Source of the DNA: Marisediminicola senii
GTDB taxonomy: Bacteria > Actinomycetota > Actinomycetes > Actinomycetales > Microbacteriaceae
Length of the DNA stretch: 43,234 nt
NCBI RefSeq assembly: GCF_011057645.1
Contig: NZ_JAALGE010000022.1
Location: 1 to 43,234 of the forward strand
Direction of reading: 5' to 3'
This document shows, in pieces, positions 10,346 through 18,985 of this stretch. A model generated the notes under the pieces. That model was not told the DNA's origin, made no database searches, and was given only the letters and a program-made list of their open reading frames with translations. Positions within the stretch are counted from its first letter, which is position 1, and the number at the start of each line of letters is the position of its first letter. The translations under genes were made by a program, and so were the position numbers.

Positions 10346-11197
10346 CTACTCCCGCACCGGAAACCCATGCGGCAGCCCGCCGAGCACGGGCGCCAGCTGC
10401 TCGCGCCGCTCCTGCTCGAGCTGCAGCGCGGCGAACTCGCGGTCGCGACGGATCGCGGTGATGGCGAGCAGCAGCGCCTCGGGGTGCGCCGATGGCACGG
10501 GGCTCACATAGGGAGCCGCCTCCGCGGCGAGCTCCCGGCCGACCCGGTCGCGGGCCGGCGGCAGCATCGCGCTCGCCTGCAGCAGGAACGACGAGATGCG
10601 GCGGCTCAGCCGGTCCGGCATGCGCGCGACGTCGGCGACGGTTGCCCACTCCGAGAGTTCCGGCGGCACCGTGAACACCGGGTCTTCGATTCGCTTGACG
10701 CGCTCGTTCTGGCTATAGGTGCCGGCGAGGAGGTCGCCGAGGCGCTTCGATCGGGTGTTGAGCAGCCCGAACATCGCGGCGAACCCGCCGATGGTCATGT
10801 AGATCTCGAGAAACCCGGTCAGCGCCCGGATCAGCGCGTGCCTGAAGCCGATCGATCCGCCGTCGTCCCGCACCACGCGCGCACCGATCGCCCACTTGCC
10901 GAGCGACTTACCGTGCGTGATGGTCTCCACGGCGGTGGGCAGCGCAATCGTCACGGTCACGATGAGCGCGATGGTCACCGCCTGCAGGGTCGCCTCGTCG
11001 AGCGACAGTCCGATCGCAGGGCTCGAGATGAGCAGCAGCACCCCGACCACGAGCACGACGGTAGTGAGGAAGTCGATGATGGCGCCCGCACCCCGCAGCA
11101 CGAAGCTCGACGACCGCAGGTCGAGCGCGACGGCCTCCCCGGTGACGAGCTCGTCGTCGTCCGCGTGGTCGTCATCGAGCGCGATCCGCTGGGGCAT
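10346..11197 (-). CDS. RDD family integral membrane protein
   Basis: The product has 283 residues. After an acidic cytosolic leader it shows the RDD pattern: R35 with the nearby D42 in the first helix (RGAGAIIDFLTTVVLVVG), further helices at about 70-92 and in the ALIRALTGFLEIYMTIGGFAAMFGLL region, and RSKRLGDLLAGT. A cytosolic Ala/Arg-rich C-terminal part with LPPARDRVGRELA follows. The function is not known; RDD proteins have been linked to transport and membrane homeostasis. It is divergent from the SpoIIM-like gene with only 17 bp between start codons and no Shine-Dalgarno sequence, which suggests a leaderless mRNA. The RDD-SpoIIM-DUF58-MoxR grouping matches Rv3695-Rv3692 of M. tuberculosis. 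Confidence 0.85.
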   Translation of the reverse strand: MPQRIALDDDHADDDELVTGEAVALDLRSSSFVLRGAGAIIDFLTTVVLVVGVLLLISSPAIGLSLDEATLQAVTIALIVTVTIALPTAVETITHGKSLGKWAIGARVVRDDGGSIGFRHALIRALTGFLEIYMTIGGFAAMFGLLNTRSKRLGDLLAGTYSQNERVKRIEDPVFTVPPELSEWATVADVARMPDRLSRRISSFLLQASAMLPPARDRVGRELAAEAAPYVSPVPSAHPEALLLAITAIRRDREFAALQLEQERREQLAPVLGGLPHGFPVRE

Positions 11198-11214
11198 GTC
11201 TAGTATTCAAACAG
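11198..11214. promoter_or_regulatory. 17-bp divergent start region, probable leaderless promoters
   Basis: Only GTCTAGTATTCAAACAG separates the two start codons. On the plus strand TAGTAT (11201-11206) resembles a -10 box and is 8 bases before the ATG, so transcription could start at or next to it. On the minus strand AATACT reads 4 bases before the RDD ATG. Neither gene has a ribosome binding site. No good -35 is visible. Confidence 0.5.
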
Positions 11215-12210
11215 ATGGATCTTGACGCATACTCCGCCGCGCACCGCGATGAGTGGGAGAAACTTGCCCAGTTCGGCCGGCGCCGCACCTTCACCGGCGC
11301 CCAGTCCGACGAGTTGATCGACAGCTACCAGGCCGGCACGGCCCAGCTCTCCGCCATCCGCAGCACCGCAGGGCAGTCCGTGCAGGGCGACCGCCTGTCG
11401 CTCTACCTCAGCCGTGCCCGCCTGCGCTTCACCGGCGCGAGCGCGAACGTCGCGAGCCAGCTGCCCCGCTTCTTTCTCGTACAGCTCCCCGCCGCGCTGT
11501 ACCGGGTGCGGTGGGCGAGCATCGCCGTCGCCGCCGCCACCGTGCTCATCGGGCTGCTCACCGCCCTCTGGTACATCCAGAACCCGGTGCTGCTCGAGAG
11601 CGTGGGCACCGAGGAGCAGCGCCGCGCCTACGCCGAGACCGAGTTCATCGGCTACTACTCCGCGAACCCCGAGGGCGCATTCGCCGGCCAGGTCTGGACC
11701 AACAACGCCTTCATCGCCGCGCAGTGCATCGCGTTCGGCGTCACCGGACTATGGGTGCCGTACGTCATCGTGCAGAACGCCCTCGGCCTCGGGCAATCCG
11801 CCGCCGTGATGAACGAGTTCGGGCGCCTCGGCGACTTCTTCCTCTACATCTCCCCACACGGCCAGCTCGAGCTGTACAGCGTCTTCGTCGCCGCGGCCAC
11901 CGGCCTGATGATCTTCTGGGCCTGGGTCGCACCCGGCCCGCGCACCCGCCTCACCGCGCTCGCCGACGACGCCCGCGCCCTGTTCACGATCGTGATCGGG
12001 CTCATCCTCGCGCTGCTCGTGTCCGGCATCATCGAGGGCTACGTCACCCGCCAGGACTGGCCGTGGCCCGTCAAGATCGGCATCGGCACCGTCGCCCTGG
12101 TGGCATTCCTGTACTACCAGTGGGTGCAGGGGGGACGGATGCATCGCGCCGGCGAGACCGGAGACCTCGACGAATTCGACGCAGGGGCCCGCCGCCTCGT
12201 CGCCGCGTAG
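11215..12210 (+). CDS. Stage II sporulation protein M-like (SpoIIM/DUF95) membrane protein
   Basis: The protein has 331 residues. A soluble helical N-terminus (DLDAYSAAHRDEWEKLAQFGRRR, then YQAGTAQLSAIRS and SLYLSRARLRFTG) precedes several membrane helices, with the family's FIAAQCIAFGVTGLWVPYVIVQNALGLG and FLYISPHGQLELYSVFVAAATGLMI. SpoIIM in Bacillus belongs to the engulfment peptidoglycan machinery; in non-sporulating actinobacteria the role is unknown but the gene travels with MoxR-DUF58-RDD genes. The last codons (AGARRLVAA) are duplicated 88 bp downstream as non-coding DNA. Confidence 0.88.
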   Translation: MDLDAYSAAHRDEWEKLAQFGRRRTFTGAQSDELIDSYQAGTAQLSAIRSTAGQSVQGDRLSLYLSRARLRFTGASANVASQLPRFFLVQLPAALYRVRWASIAVAAATVLIGLLTALWYIQNPVLLESVGTEEQRRAYAETEFIGYYSANPEGAFAGQVWTNNAFIAAQCIAFGVTGLWVPYVIVQNALGLGQSAAVMNEFGRLGDFFLYISPHGQLELYSVFVAAATGLMIFWAWVAPGPRTRLTALADDARALFTIVIGLILALLVSGIIEGYVTRQDWPWPVKIGIGTVALVAFLYYQWVQGGRMHRAGETGDLDEFDAGARRLVAA

Positions 12211-12306
12211 GCCCGGGGCAGCGAACCCCTCTCGCCCGAGGCTCCCGCCGAACGGTGTGAGTCCACCCGCAGGGGCCCGCCGCCTCGTCGCCGAGTAGGC
12301 CCCGGG
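12181..12306 (+). repeat. Direct repeat: 3' end of the SpoIIM-like gene duplicated behind itself
   Basis: GCAGGGGCCCGCCGCCTCGT and the following bases, through the stop codon to GTAGGCCC, occur at 12181-12214 and again at 12269-12302 with one mismatch (C to A at base 26). The second copy carries its own in-frame AGARRLVAE-stop but no gene body. It looks like a short tandem duplication with an 88-bp offset. Confidence 0.85.
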
Positions 12307-12342
12307 TAGGGCCCGGCCGGGCCCAGGCACCCGCCACCGCCC

Positions 12343-13670
12343 CTACAGCCGCCCGGCCCGCTTCAGCGCGATGTACCGGTCCGCGACCGCGGGCGGCAGG
12401 TCCTCGGGGGAGCCGGTCACGACGTCCGCGCCGAGCTGCCGCAGCGCCGCGGATACCCGCGCGGTGTCGAGCGCTGCCCGCTCGGCCGCCGCCGCCCGGT
12501 ACACCTCGGTGCGGTCGCCACGGCTGGTCACAGCCTCGAGCACGTCGGGGTCGGTGACCGACGCCACCAGCACGAGGTGCTTCTTCGTCAGCTGCGGCAT
12601 CACCGAGAGCAGCCCGCGCGATGCACCGGGCGCATCGACCGAGGTCATCAGCACCACGAGCGACCTGGTCGTGGTCACCGAGCGCACGAGCCCCGGCACC
12701 GCGGCCCAGTCCATCTCGATCAGCTCCGGCTGGATCGGCGCCATCGTGGTCACCATGCGGTTCAGCAGTTCCGCGCCGACGGCGCCCTGGATGCGCCCGC
12801 GGATGCGACGGTCGTAGATCACCGTGTCGACGCGGTCGCCCGCGCGGCTGGCCAGCGCGGCGAGCAGCAGCGACGACTCGAATGCGGTGTCGATGCGGGG
12901 CTCGTTGGCGATGCGCGCGGCGGAGGTGCGTCCGCTGTCGATCACGATCACGACCCGACGGTCGCGCTCGGGCCGCCAGGTGCGCACGACGAGTCCCGCC
13001 GACGCGCTCGCCGAGGCGCTCGCGACCTGCGCGCCCCGCCTCGCGGTCGCCCGCCAGTCGATCGACCGCACGTCGTCGCCGCGTACGTATTCGCGCAGGC
13101 TGTCGAACTCGGTGCCCTGCCCTCGCACCTGCACGCTGGTGGCGCCGTCGAGCTCGCGCAGCCGGGCGAGCCGAGACGGCAGGTGCTTGCGGGAGGCGAA
13201 CGGCGGCAGTACGCGCACCACGCCTTCCTCGGCGATGGTGGCCTGCCGCGCGACCAGCCACAGCGGGCCGAACGACCGGATGGTCACGTGCGCCGCGCGG
13301 CGCTCCCCGCGACGGAACGGCGTCAGCGTCGTCAGGACGTTCCGCCGCTCGCCCGCGGGAATCGACACCCGCGCCCGGGTCGGGGCGGCGCCGGCCGACG
13401 GCTGCCAGGCGTCTCGAACGATTCCCCGGATGCCGCGGCGCCCGGTATTCGTCACAATCAGCGTGCTGCGCACACTCTCGCCCAGGCGCATGCTCTGCGG
13501 AACCTCCCGCGCCAGCGTCACCGCGCGCGGCGACCCGGCGAGCACGAGGTCGACTGCGGCCAGGGCGATCGCGAACGCGAGCCAGGCGATCATTGCCGCG
13601 GCGCTGTCGAATACCACCACCGGAACGATGCCGACCGCGACGAGAACGACGAACCACCCGGAGATCGCCA

Positions 13671-13671
<1 letters not shown>
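12343..13671 (-). CDS. DUF58 domain protein (vWA-like), membrane anchored
   Basis: From a GTG that shares one base with the MoxR stop (TAGTG) the product has 442 residues. Two membrane helices (about 4-22 and 27-45) are followed by a beta-rich part and the DUF58 motif RSIDWRATARRG, then a vWA-like alpha/beta domain with VVIVIDSGRTSA. A longer upstream reading exists but would run inside MoxR out of frame and has no family similarity. DUF58 proteins are partners of MoxR-type AAA+ ATPases and are thought to act in assembly or maturation of envelope or enzyme complexes. The exact role here is unknown. Confidence 0.88.
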
Positions 13672-14624
<953 letters not shown>

Positions 14625-14757
14625 GCGGTGTCTCCCGGTCGTGATGTCGGTCGGTCGTGGTGTGGTCGGTCGGTGAGGGGTGAGCCGTGGTCGGTGGTCG
14701 AGTATTTCGCCACACTGGTGGCGGTGTTCGCGGGGGCGGGGTGGCAGGACGGGTGGG

Positions 14758-16200
14758 TCATGGCCGTGCCGCCGCATCCACCCTGGCTTCGAGCGCGAGC
14801 AGCTCGTCGCTGAGGCGCACCAGGTCGGCATCGGTGCGGGGAACCCCGTCGACGAGCAGCCCGCGAATGGCGGTGCGGTCGGATGCCACGAGCGCGGCCA
14901 CCGCGGCCACCACCGTGTCGACTCCCGCCGACGGCGGCAGACCGCATACCGTCGCGAGGCGGGCGATGGTGCCGATGCGCAGCGCGTCGAGAGCGTGCAA
15001 CCGCGCCGACCCCCGCTGATACAGGCGGGCGCGGCCTTCCATGGTCTCGCTGGCGCGCACCACCACGGGCAGGTTCTCGATCACCAGTGGACCGAACCGG
15101 CGGCCCCGCCAGAACGCGGCGGCGAGCACGGTGGCGGTGAGCAGCAGGATGGCGGGCGTCAGCCAGTCCGGGGTGAGCTCGCCCGGCGTGGGCGGGCCGT
15201 CGACGTCGGCGGCGGATGGCAGGTACCAGACGAGCGTGTCGTTCGCGCCGAGCAGGGTGAGCGCGAATGCGGCGTTGTCGCGATCGGCGATGGCGCCGTT
15301 CGTGAGCGCGTCGGTCGCGCCGACGATGGTGACGCTCGTGCCGGTGTCGGTGCCGGTGTCGGTACCGGAGTCCGCACCAGAGTCGGAGTTGGCCCCGGTG
15401 CCCGCGTCGGTGTCCGCACCGCCCGCTCCGGCAACCGTGTCGATCCGCACCAACGAGTACGCGTCGTCGGCATCGTCGCTGTCGCTCGCCAGGCAGAGCG
15501 AGATCCTCGAACTCGATTCGCCCACATCCGCGTCGGGCTCGGCAAGGGCGCCCGGCCCCGGCGTGAACCGGTACGACGACCCGCCCGGCGAGACCTCGCC
15601 CTCGAGCTCGGTCGTGCCGAGCACGCACGCCGACGCCTCTGGCGACACCGCGAGCGGGTCGTCGTCGGGGGTCCCCGCCGCGCTCACCCCGGGGGCCAGC
15701 GCCTGCAGCATGCCGAAGCTCGGGTCGATCACCACGAGGTCGTCGGCGAGGTCGGGTAGCGCCTCGAGCTGCTCGGCCTCCAGCATGTCGTCGATGTCAT
15801 GCACGAGCACGGTCGCTGAACCCCGGTTCGTGGATGCCGCCTCTTCCGTCTCGGCGAGGCTCCCGGTCACCACGACATCGATGCCCCGCTCGCGCAGCAC
15901 CTCGGCGACGGCCATCGTGCCCCCGGGGGCCGGGCTGGTCGGCGACAGCGGGGTCGTGTCGTCCGACGCGCCGACGAGCAGCAGCGCGCCCGTGGCGACG
16001 AGCGCCACGAACAGTGCGGCGACGAGCCAAAAGGAGACGCGGCGGGTGCCCTGCCGCACGGTCGGCGTGAGCACGGCGGGTCCGGGCGCGGTCGTCGTCG
16101 ACGCGGCTGCCGTGGGCCCCGACGCCGCGCGCCCAGATCCTGCGCGCCCGGATGCGCCGGGCGCGCCGGCAGGGGGAACGGTGGGCGGCGAGAAGGTCAT
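14758..16200 (-). CDS. DUF4350 domain-containing membrane protein
   Basis: The protein has 480 residues. It has a Pro/Ala-rich cytosolic leader, a membrane helix at about 60-85 (VSFWLVAALFVALVATGALLLVG), an exported DUF4350 region beginning GGTMAVAEVLRERGIDVVVTGSLAE, an Asp/Thr/Gly-rich linker with DTGTDTGAD-like repeats (about 15330-15420) and a second helix (PDWLTPAILLLTATVLAAAFW). A cytosolic helical tail follows. DUF4350 resembles a class-I-glutamine-amidotransferase-like Rossmann fold without enzymatic residues. It overlaps DUF4129 by 4 bp. The function is unknown; synteny with Rv3691 supports membership of the MoxR-DUF58 system. Confidence 0.85.
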   Translation of the reverse strand: MTFSPPTVPPAGAPGASGRAGSGRAASGPTAAASTTTAPGPAVLTPTVRQGTRRVSFWLVAALFVALVATGALLLVGASDDTTPLSPTSPAPGGTMAVAEVLRERGIDVVVTGSLAETEEAASTNRGSATVLVHDIDDMLEAEQLEALPDLADDLVVIDPSFGMLQALAPGVSAAGTPDDDPLAVSPEASACVLGTTELEGEVSPGGSSYRFTPGPGALAEPDADVGESSSRISLCLASDSDDADDAYSLVRIDTVAGAGGADTDAGTGANSDSGADSGTDTGTDTGTSVTIVGATDALTNGAIADRDNAAFALTLLGANDTLVWYLPSAADVDGPPTPGELTPDWLTPAILLLTATVLAAAFWRGRRFGPLVIENLPVVVRASETMEGRARLYQRGSARLHALDALRIGTIARLATVCGLPPSAGVDTVVAAVAALVASDRTAIRGLLVDGVPRTDADLVRLSDELLALEARVDAAARP

Positions 16201-16850
16201 GCGGTCACGTCCGTAGTCACGGCGGAGCCGGAGAAGTTCGGCTGCGCGGACCGTACCCGCTTCTCGAGGGCCGCAACGCGCTGCCACGCTTCCACGGATC
16301 CGGGGCGTGACAGGTAGCGCACCTCGTCGAAGCTGCGGGCGGATGCCGCGAGCTCGTCGGCCTCGTCGGTGAAGTACCGCGCGGCATCGACCGCGAATGC
16401 CGTCGCGGTCGTGCCAGGGGTGGTCTGCAGTACCGCGCGTTCCGCGAGGCCGCGCGCGATGCAGCGGAACATCTCCTCGATCGCGAGCGGCCAGTCGCTC
16501 GCCGCGGCCGCCTTCTGGGCCGCCGTGCGCATCGCCGCGGCATCCCGGGCATCGTCATCGCCGAATAGCGCCCCGGTCGCGGCGCTGCGGCGGTTGAGCC
16601 GCGGGGGACCGAAGAACAGGTAGGCGGCCACGATCGCGGCCAGCACGAGCAGCACCACCACGGCGGCGAGCACCGACGGGGTGCCGCCCACCCCGGCCTC
16701 GAGCAGCCCCTGGAACCACTCCCACACCGCAGACGCCGCGCGGTCGAACCACGACGGCTCCGCCTCGCGGTAGGCGGGCTCGGCGAGTTCTCGCACCAGC
16801 CAGTCCCTGGCCTCGTCCGGTGTCGGGTCGAGGGGAGTAGCCGCGATCAC
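16197..16850 (-). CDS. DUF4129 domain-containing membrane protein
   Basis: This 217-residue product with a GTG start has an amphipathic N-terminus (LDPTPDEARDWLVRELAEPAY), one strong membrane helix at about 65-87 (LAAVVVLLVLAAIVAAYLFFG), and a C-terminal DUF4129 domain with AIEEMFRCIARGLAERAVLQTTPGTTATAFAVDA and FDEVRYLSRPGSVEAWQRVAALE. DUF4129 is also found at the C-terminus of bacterial transglutaminase-like proteins that cluster with MoxR and DUF58. No transglutaminase core is present here, so only the accessory domain remains. It is coupled to DUF4350 by ATGA. Confidence 0.85.
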   Translation of the reverse strand: MIAATPLDPTPDEARDWLVRELAEPAYREAEPSWFDRAASAVWEWFQGLLEAGVGGTPSVLAAVVVLLVLAAIVAAYLFFGPPRLNRRSAATGALFGDDDARDAAAMRTAAQKAAAASDWPLAIEEMFRCIARGLAERAVLQTTPGTTATAFAVDAARYFTDEADELAASARSFDEVRYLSRPGSVEAWQRVAALEKRVRSAQPNFSGSAVTTDVTA

Positions 16851-16908
16851 GAGGCGGGCGCGTCAGCGCGCCGTATCGCCATCACGAGCTCACGCTGTCG
16901 CACCGGGC

Positions 16909-18123
16909 TCACGCCGTCGCATACGGGTCGGGCAGGTCGAGCGCCCCCGACTGCTTGGCCTCCACGAACCGGGCGAGCTCGAGGTCGAGGCCCTCCTTGC
17001 GGATGCGCTGGTCGATGTAGAGCAGCGCCGTCGTCGCCGACTGGATGACGAGCGCGATGGCGCTGACCACCAGGGTCACGACGACGAGCACGAGGTAGCC
17101 GAGGCCGAGGAGGACCAGCATCGTGGTCTCCTCACCCGTCGGGGCGAACATCACGGGCAGGAACGACACCAGCAGCTGCACGGGCGCGGTGACGATCGAG
17201 GTGGCGATGTTGATGATGAGGGCGACGAGCAGCAGGATGCCGAGGGTCTTCCAGAACGACCGGTTCGTCAGGGCCCACGACCTGGCCATCGCCTGTCGGA
17301 TAGTGGTTCGCTCGAGCATGATCACGCTGGGTACGAAGGCCAGCTTGGTGCCGAGGAACGCGTACAGCACGATGAGGCCGAGGACCAGCAGGATGCCGAG
17401 GGCCACCCCGACGCCGATACCCGCGTCACCGCCCAGGGCGACCGCGCCCACGACGATACCGGCGGCGATGCCGATGCCCAGCAGGATGGCGAGGGTCAGC
17501 AGCACGGTGTAGCCGGCGACGGCCCAGACGCGGCCCTTGGCCATCGCCCACAGCTGCGGGAAGCGCAGTTTCTCGCCGAGCGACTGGCGGGAGACCTCGA
17601 GCACGAGGATGCCCTGCAGGAACCCGGTCGCGACGATGGAGAGGCCGACCGGGATCAGCGACGACAGCAGGATGGTCGCGATCGATCCGGCGGCGATCTC
17701 GTCGGCGTCGGCCGACGTCGACGCGAAGTCGATCCGGCTGACGCTGAACCAGGTCGCGAGCCCGACCACGAGTAGGGTCAGGAACAGCAGGCCGCCCTGG
17801 ATGAGCAGGCTGATGCCGAAGGTCGGCCGGGGGTTGCGGCGCAGTGCCTGGTACGGCGCTCCGAGGATGGTTCCGAAGTCGAGGGGGCGCAGCGGAATGA
17901 GTCCGGGCTTGGGCGGGGGAGCCCAGCCGGCCTGCTGCGGGGCGAACTGCTGGGGGGATGGCGCCTGCTGCGGCATCCACTGGCCTGCGCCCTGTTGTGC
18001 GCCTGGCCCCTGCTGAGCGCCTGGACCCTGCGGTGCGCCTGCAGCCGGGGGCGGAGCGGGGGCGTAGGGCGGCGGAACGGGCGCGCCGCCGCCGGGTGAC
18101 TGCCACTGCTGGTCATCGGTCAT
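16909..18123 (-). CDS. Glycerophosphoryl diester phosphodiesterase membrane-domain (GDPD_memb-like) protein
   Basis: The product has 404 residues from the ATG at 18123. The leader is Gln/Pro/Gly/Ala-rich (residues 1-80, with GPGAQQ repeats), then KPGLIPLRPLDFGTILGAPYQALRRNPRPTFG introduces six or more membrane helices. The motif ARSWALTNRSFWKTLGILLLVALI is typical of this family. The catalytic phosphodiesterase domain is absent, so no enzymatic role is proposed. Such proteins occur beside DUF4129 and MoxR genes in actinobacteria; a membrane scaffold is a guess. It is the first gene of the leftward block, divergent from mtrA with 180 bp between starts. Confidence 0.82.
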   Translation of the reverse strand: MTDDQQWQSPGGGAPVPPPYAPAPPPAAGAPQGPGAQQGPGAQQGAGQWMPQQAPSPQQFAPQQAGWAPPPKPGLIPLRPLDFGTILGAPYQALRRNPRPTFGISLLIQGGLLFLTLLVVGLATWFSVSRIDFASTSADADEIAAGSIATILLSSLIPVGLSIVATGFLQGILVLEVSRQSLGEKLRFPQLWAMAKGRVWAVAGYTVLLTLAILLGIGIAAGIVVGAVALGGDAGIGVGVALGILLVLGLIVLYAFLGTKLAFVPSVIMLERTTIRQAMARSWALTNRSFWKTLGILLLVALIINIATSIVTAPVQLLVSFLPVMFAPTGEETTMLVLLGLGYLVLVVVTLVVSAIALVIQSATTALLYIDQRIRKEGLDLELARFVEAKQSGALDLPDPYATA

Positions 18124-18303
18124 TGCTGTCCCCTGTCGGTCGCTGCAGGCCGGGCCGGCCGTCGCCGACCCCGTCGAATACTGCTGTTCCTCGAGCACAC
18201 CCCACTCTCGGGCCTCCCTCACGATGCTTTCACACTGCACTACTCTTGTGCGAAAGCTCCTCACGCCACGGATGTTCGGGCGTGCCCAACCGAAGACGGG
18301 ACG

Positions 18304-18984
18304 ATGACAGAGCGAATCCTCGTTGTTGATGACGACACGGCCCTCGCGGAGATGATCGGCATCGTCCTGCGCGGCGAAGGATACGAACCGGTGTTCTGCG
18401 GCGATGGAGCGAGCGCATTCGACGCCTTCATGGCGGCCAAGCCCGACCTGGTGCTCCTCGACCTCATGCTCCCGGGCAAGGACGGCATCGAGGTCTGCGC
18501 GCAGATCCGCGCCGAGTCCGGCGTGCCGGTCATCATGCTGACCGCGAAGTCCGACACCTCCGACGTGGTGCGGGGGCTGGAGAGCGGCGCCGACGACTAC
18601 GTCGTGAAGCCGTTCAACCCCAAGGAACTCGTCGCCCGCATCCGCACCCGGTTGCGCCCGACGCCCGCCGATTCGCCCGCGGTACTGCAGGTGGGTGACA
18701 TCACGCTCGACGTCGCCGGCCACGAGGTGCGGCGTGGAGACCAGCGCATCAACCTCACCCCCCTCGAATTCGAACTGCTGATGGCGCTCGCGCTCAAGCC
18801 GCAGCAGGTGTTCACGCGGGAGATGCTGCTCGAGCAGGTGTGGGGGTACCACTACAAGGCGGATACCCGGCTGGTCAACGTGCACGTGCAGCGGCTGCGG
18901 GCCAAGGTCGAAGAAGACGCCGACAATCCCCGCATCGTCATGACCGTGCGCGGCGTCGGCTACCGGGCCGGGTCGACCAGTTGA
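18304..18984 (+). CDS. mtrA: Response regulator MtrA
   Basis: This OmpR-class regulator has 226 residues. The receiver has the acidic pocket D9-D11, phosphoacceptor D53 in LVLLDLMLP, switch T80 and K102 in VVKPF. The winged-helix DNA-binding domain carries NLTPLEFELLMALALKPQQVFTREMLLEQVWGY and RLVNVHVQRLRAKVE. With MtrB and LpqB it forms the three-part system that in actinobacteria couples envelope state to cell division, osmotic response and peptidoglycan genes. The sensor gene follows after one base. Confidence 0.96.
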   Translation: MTERILVVDDDTALAEMIGIVLRGEGYEPVFCGDGASAFDAFMAAKPDLVLLDLMLPGKDGIEVCAQIRAESGVPVIMLTAKSDTSDVVRGLESGADDYVVKPFNPKELVARIRTRLRPTPADSPAVLQVGDITLDVAGHEVRRGDQRINLTPLEFELLMALALKPQQVFTREMLLEQVWGYHYKADTRLVNVHVQRLRAKVEEDADNPRIVMTVRGVGYRAGSTS

Positions 18985-18985
18985 G

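Noticed and set aside
18225-18246. Promoter boxes for mtrA (TTTCAC and TACTCT)
   Set aside because: The spacing between the candidate boxes is far too short for a sigma-70-type promoter.
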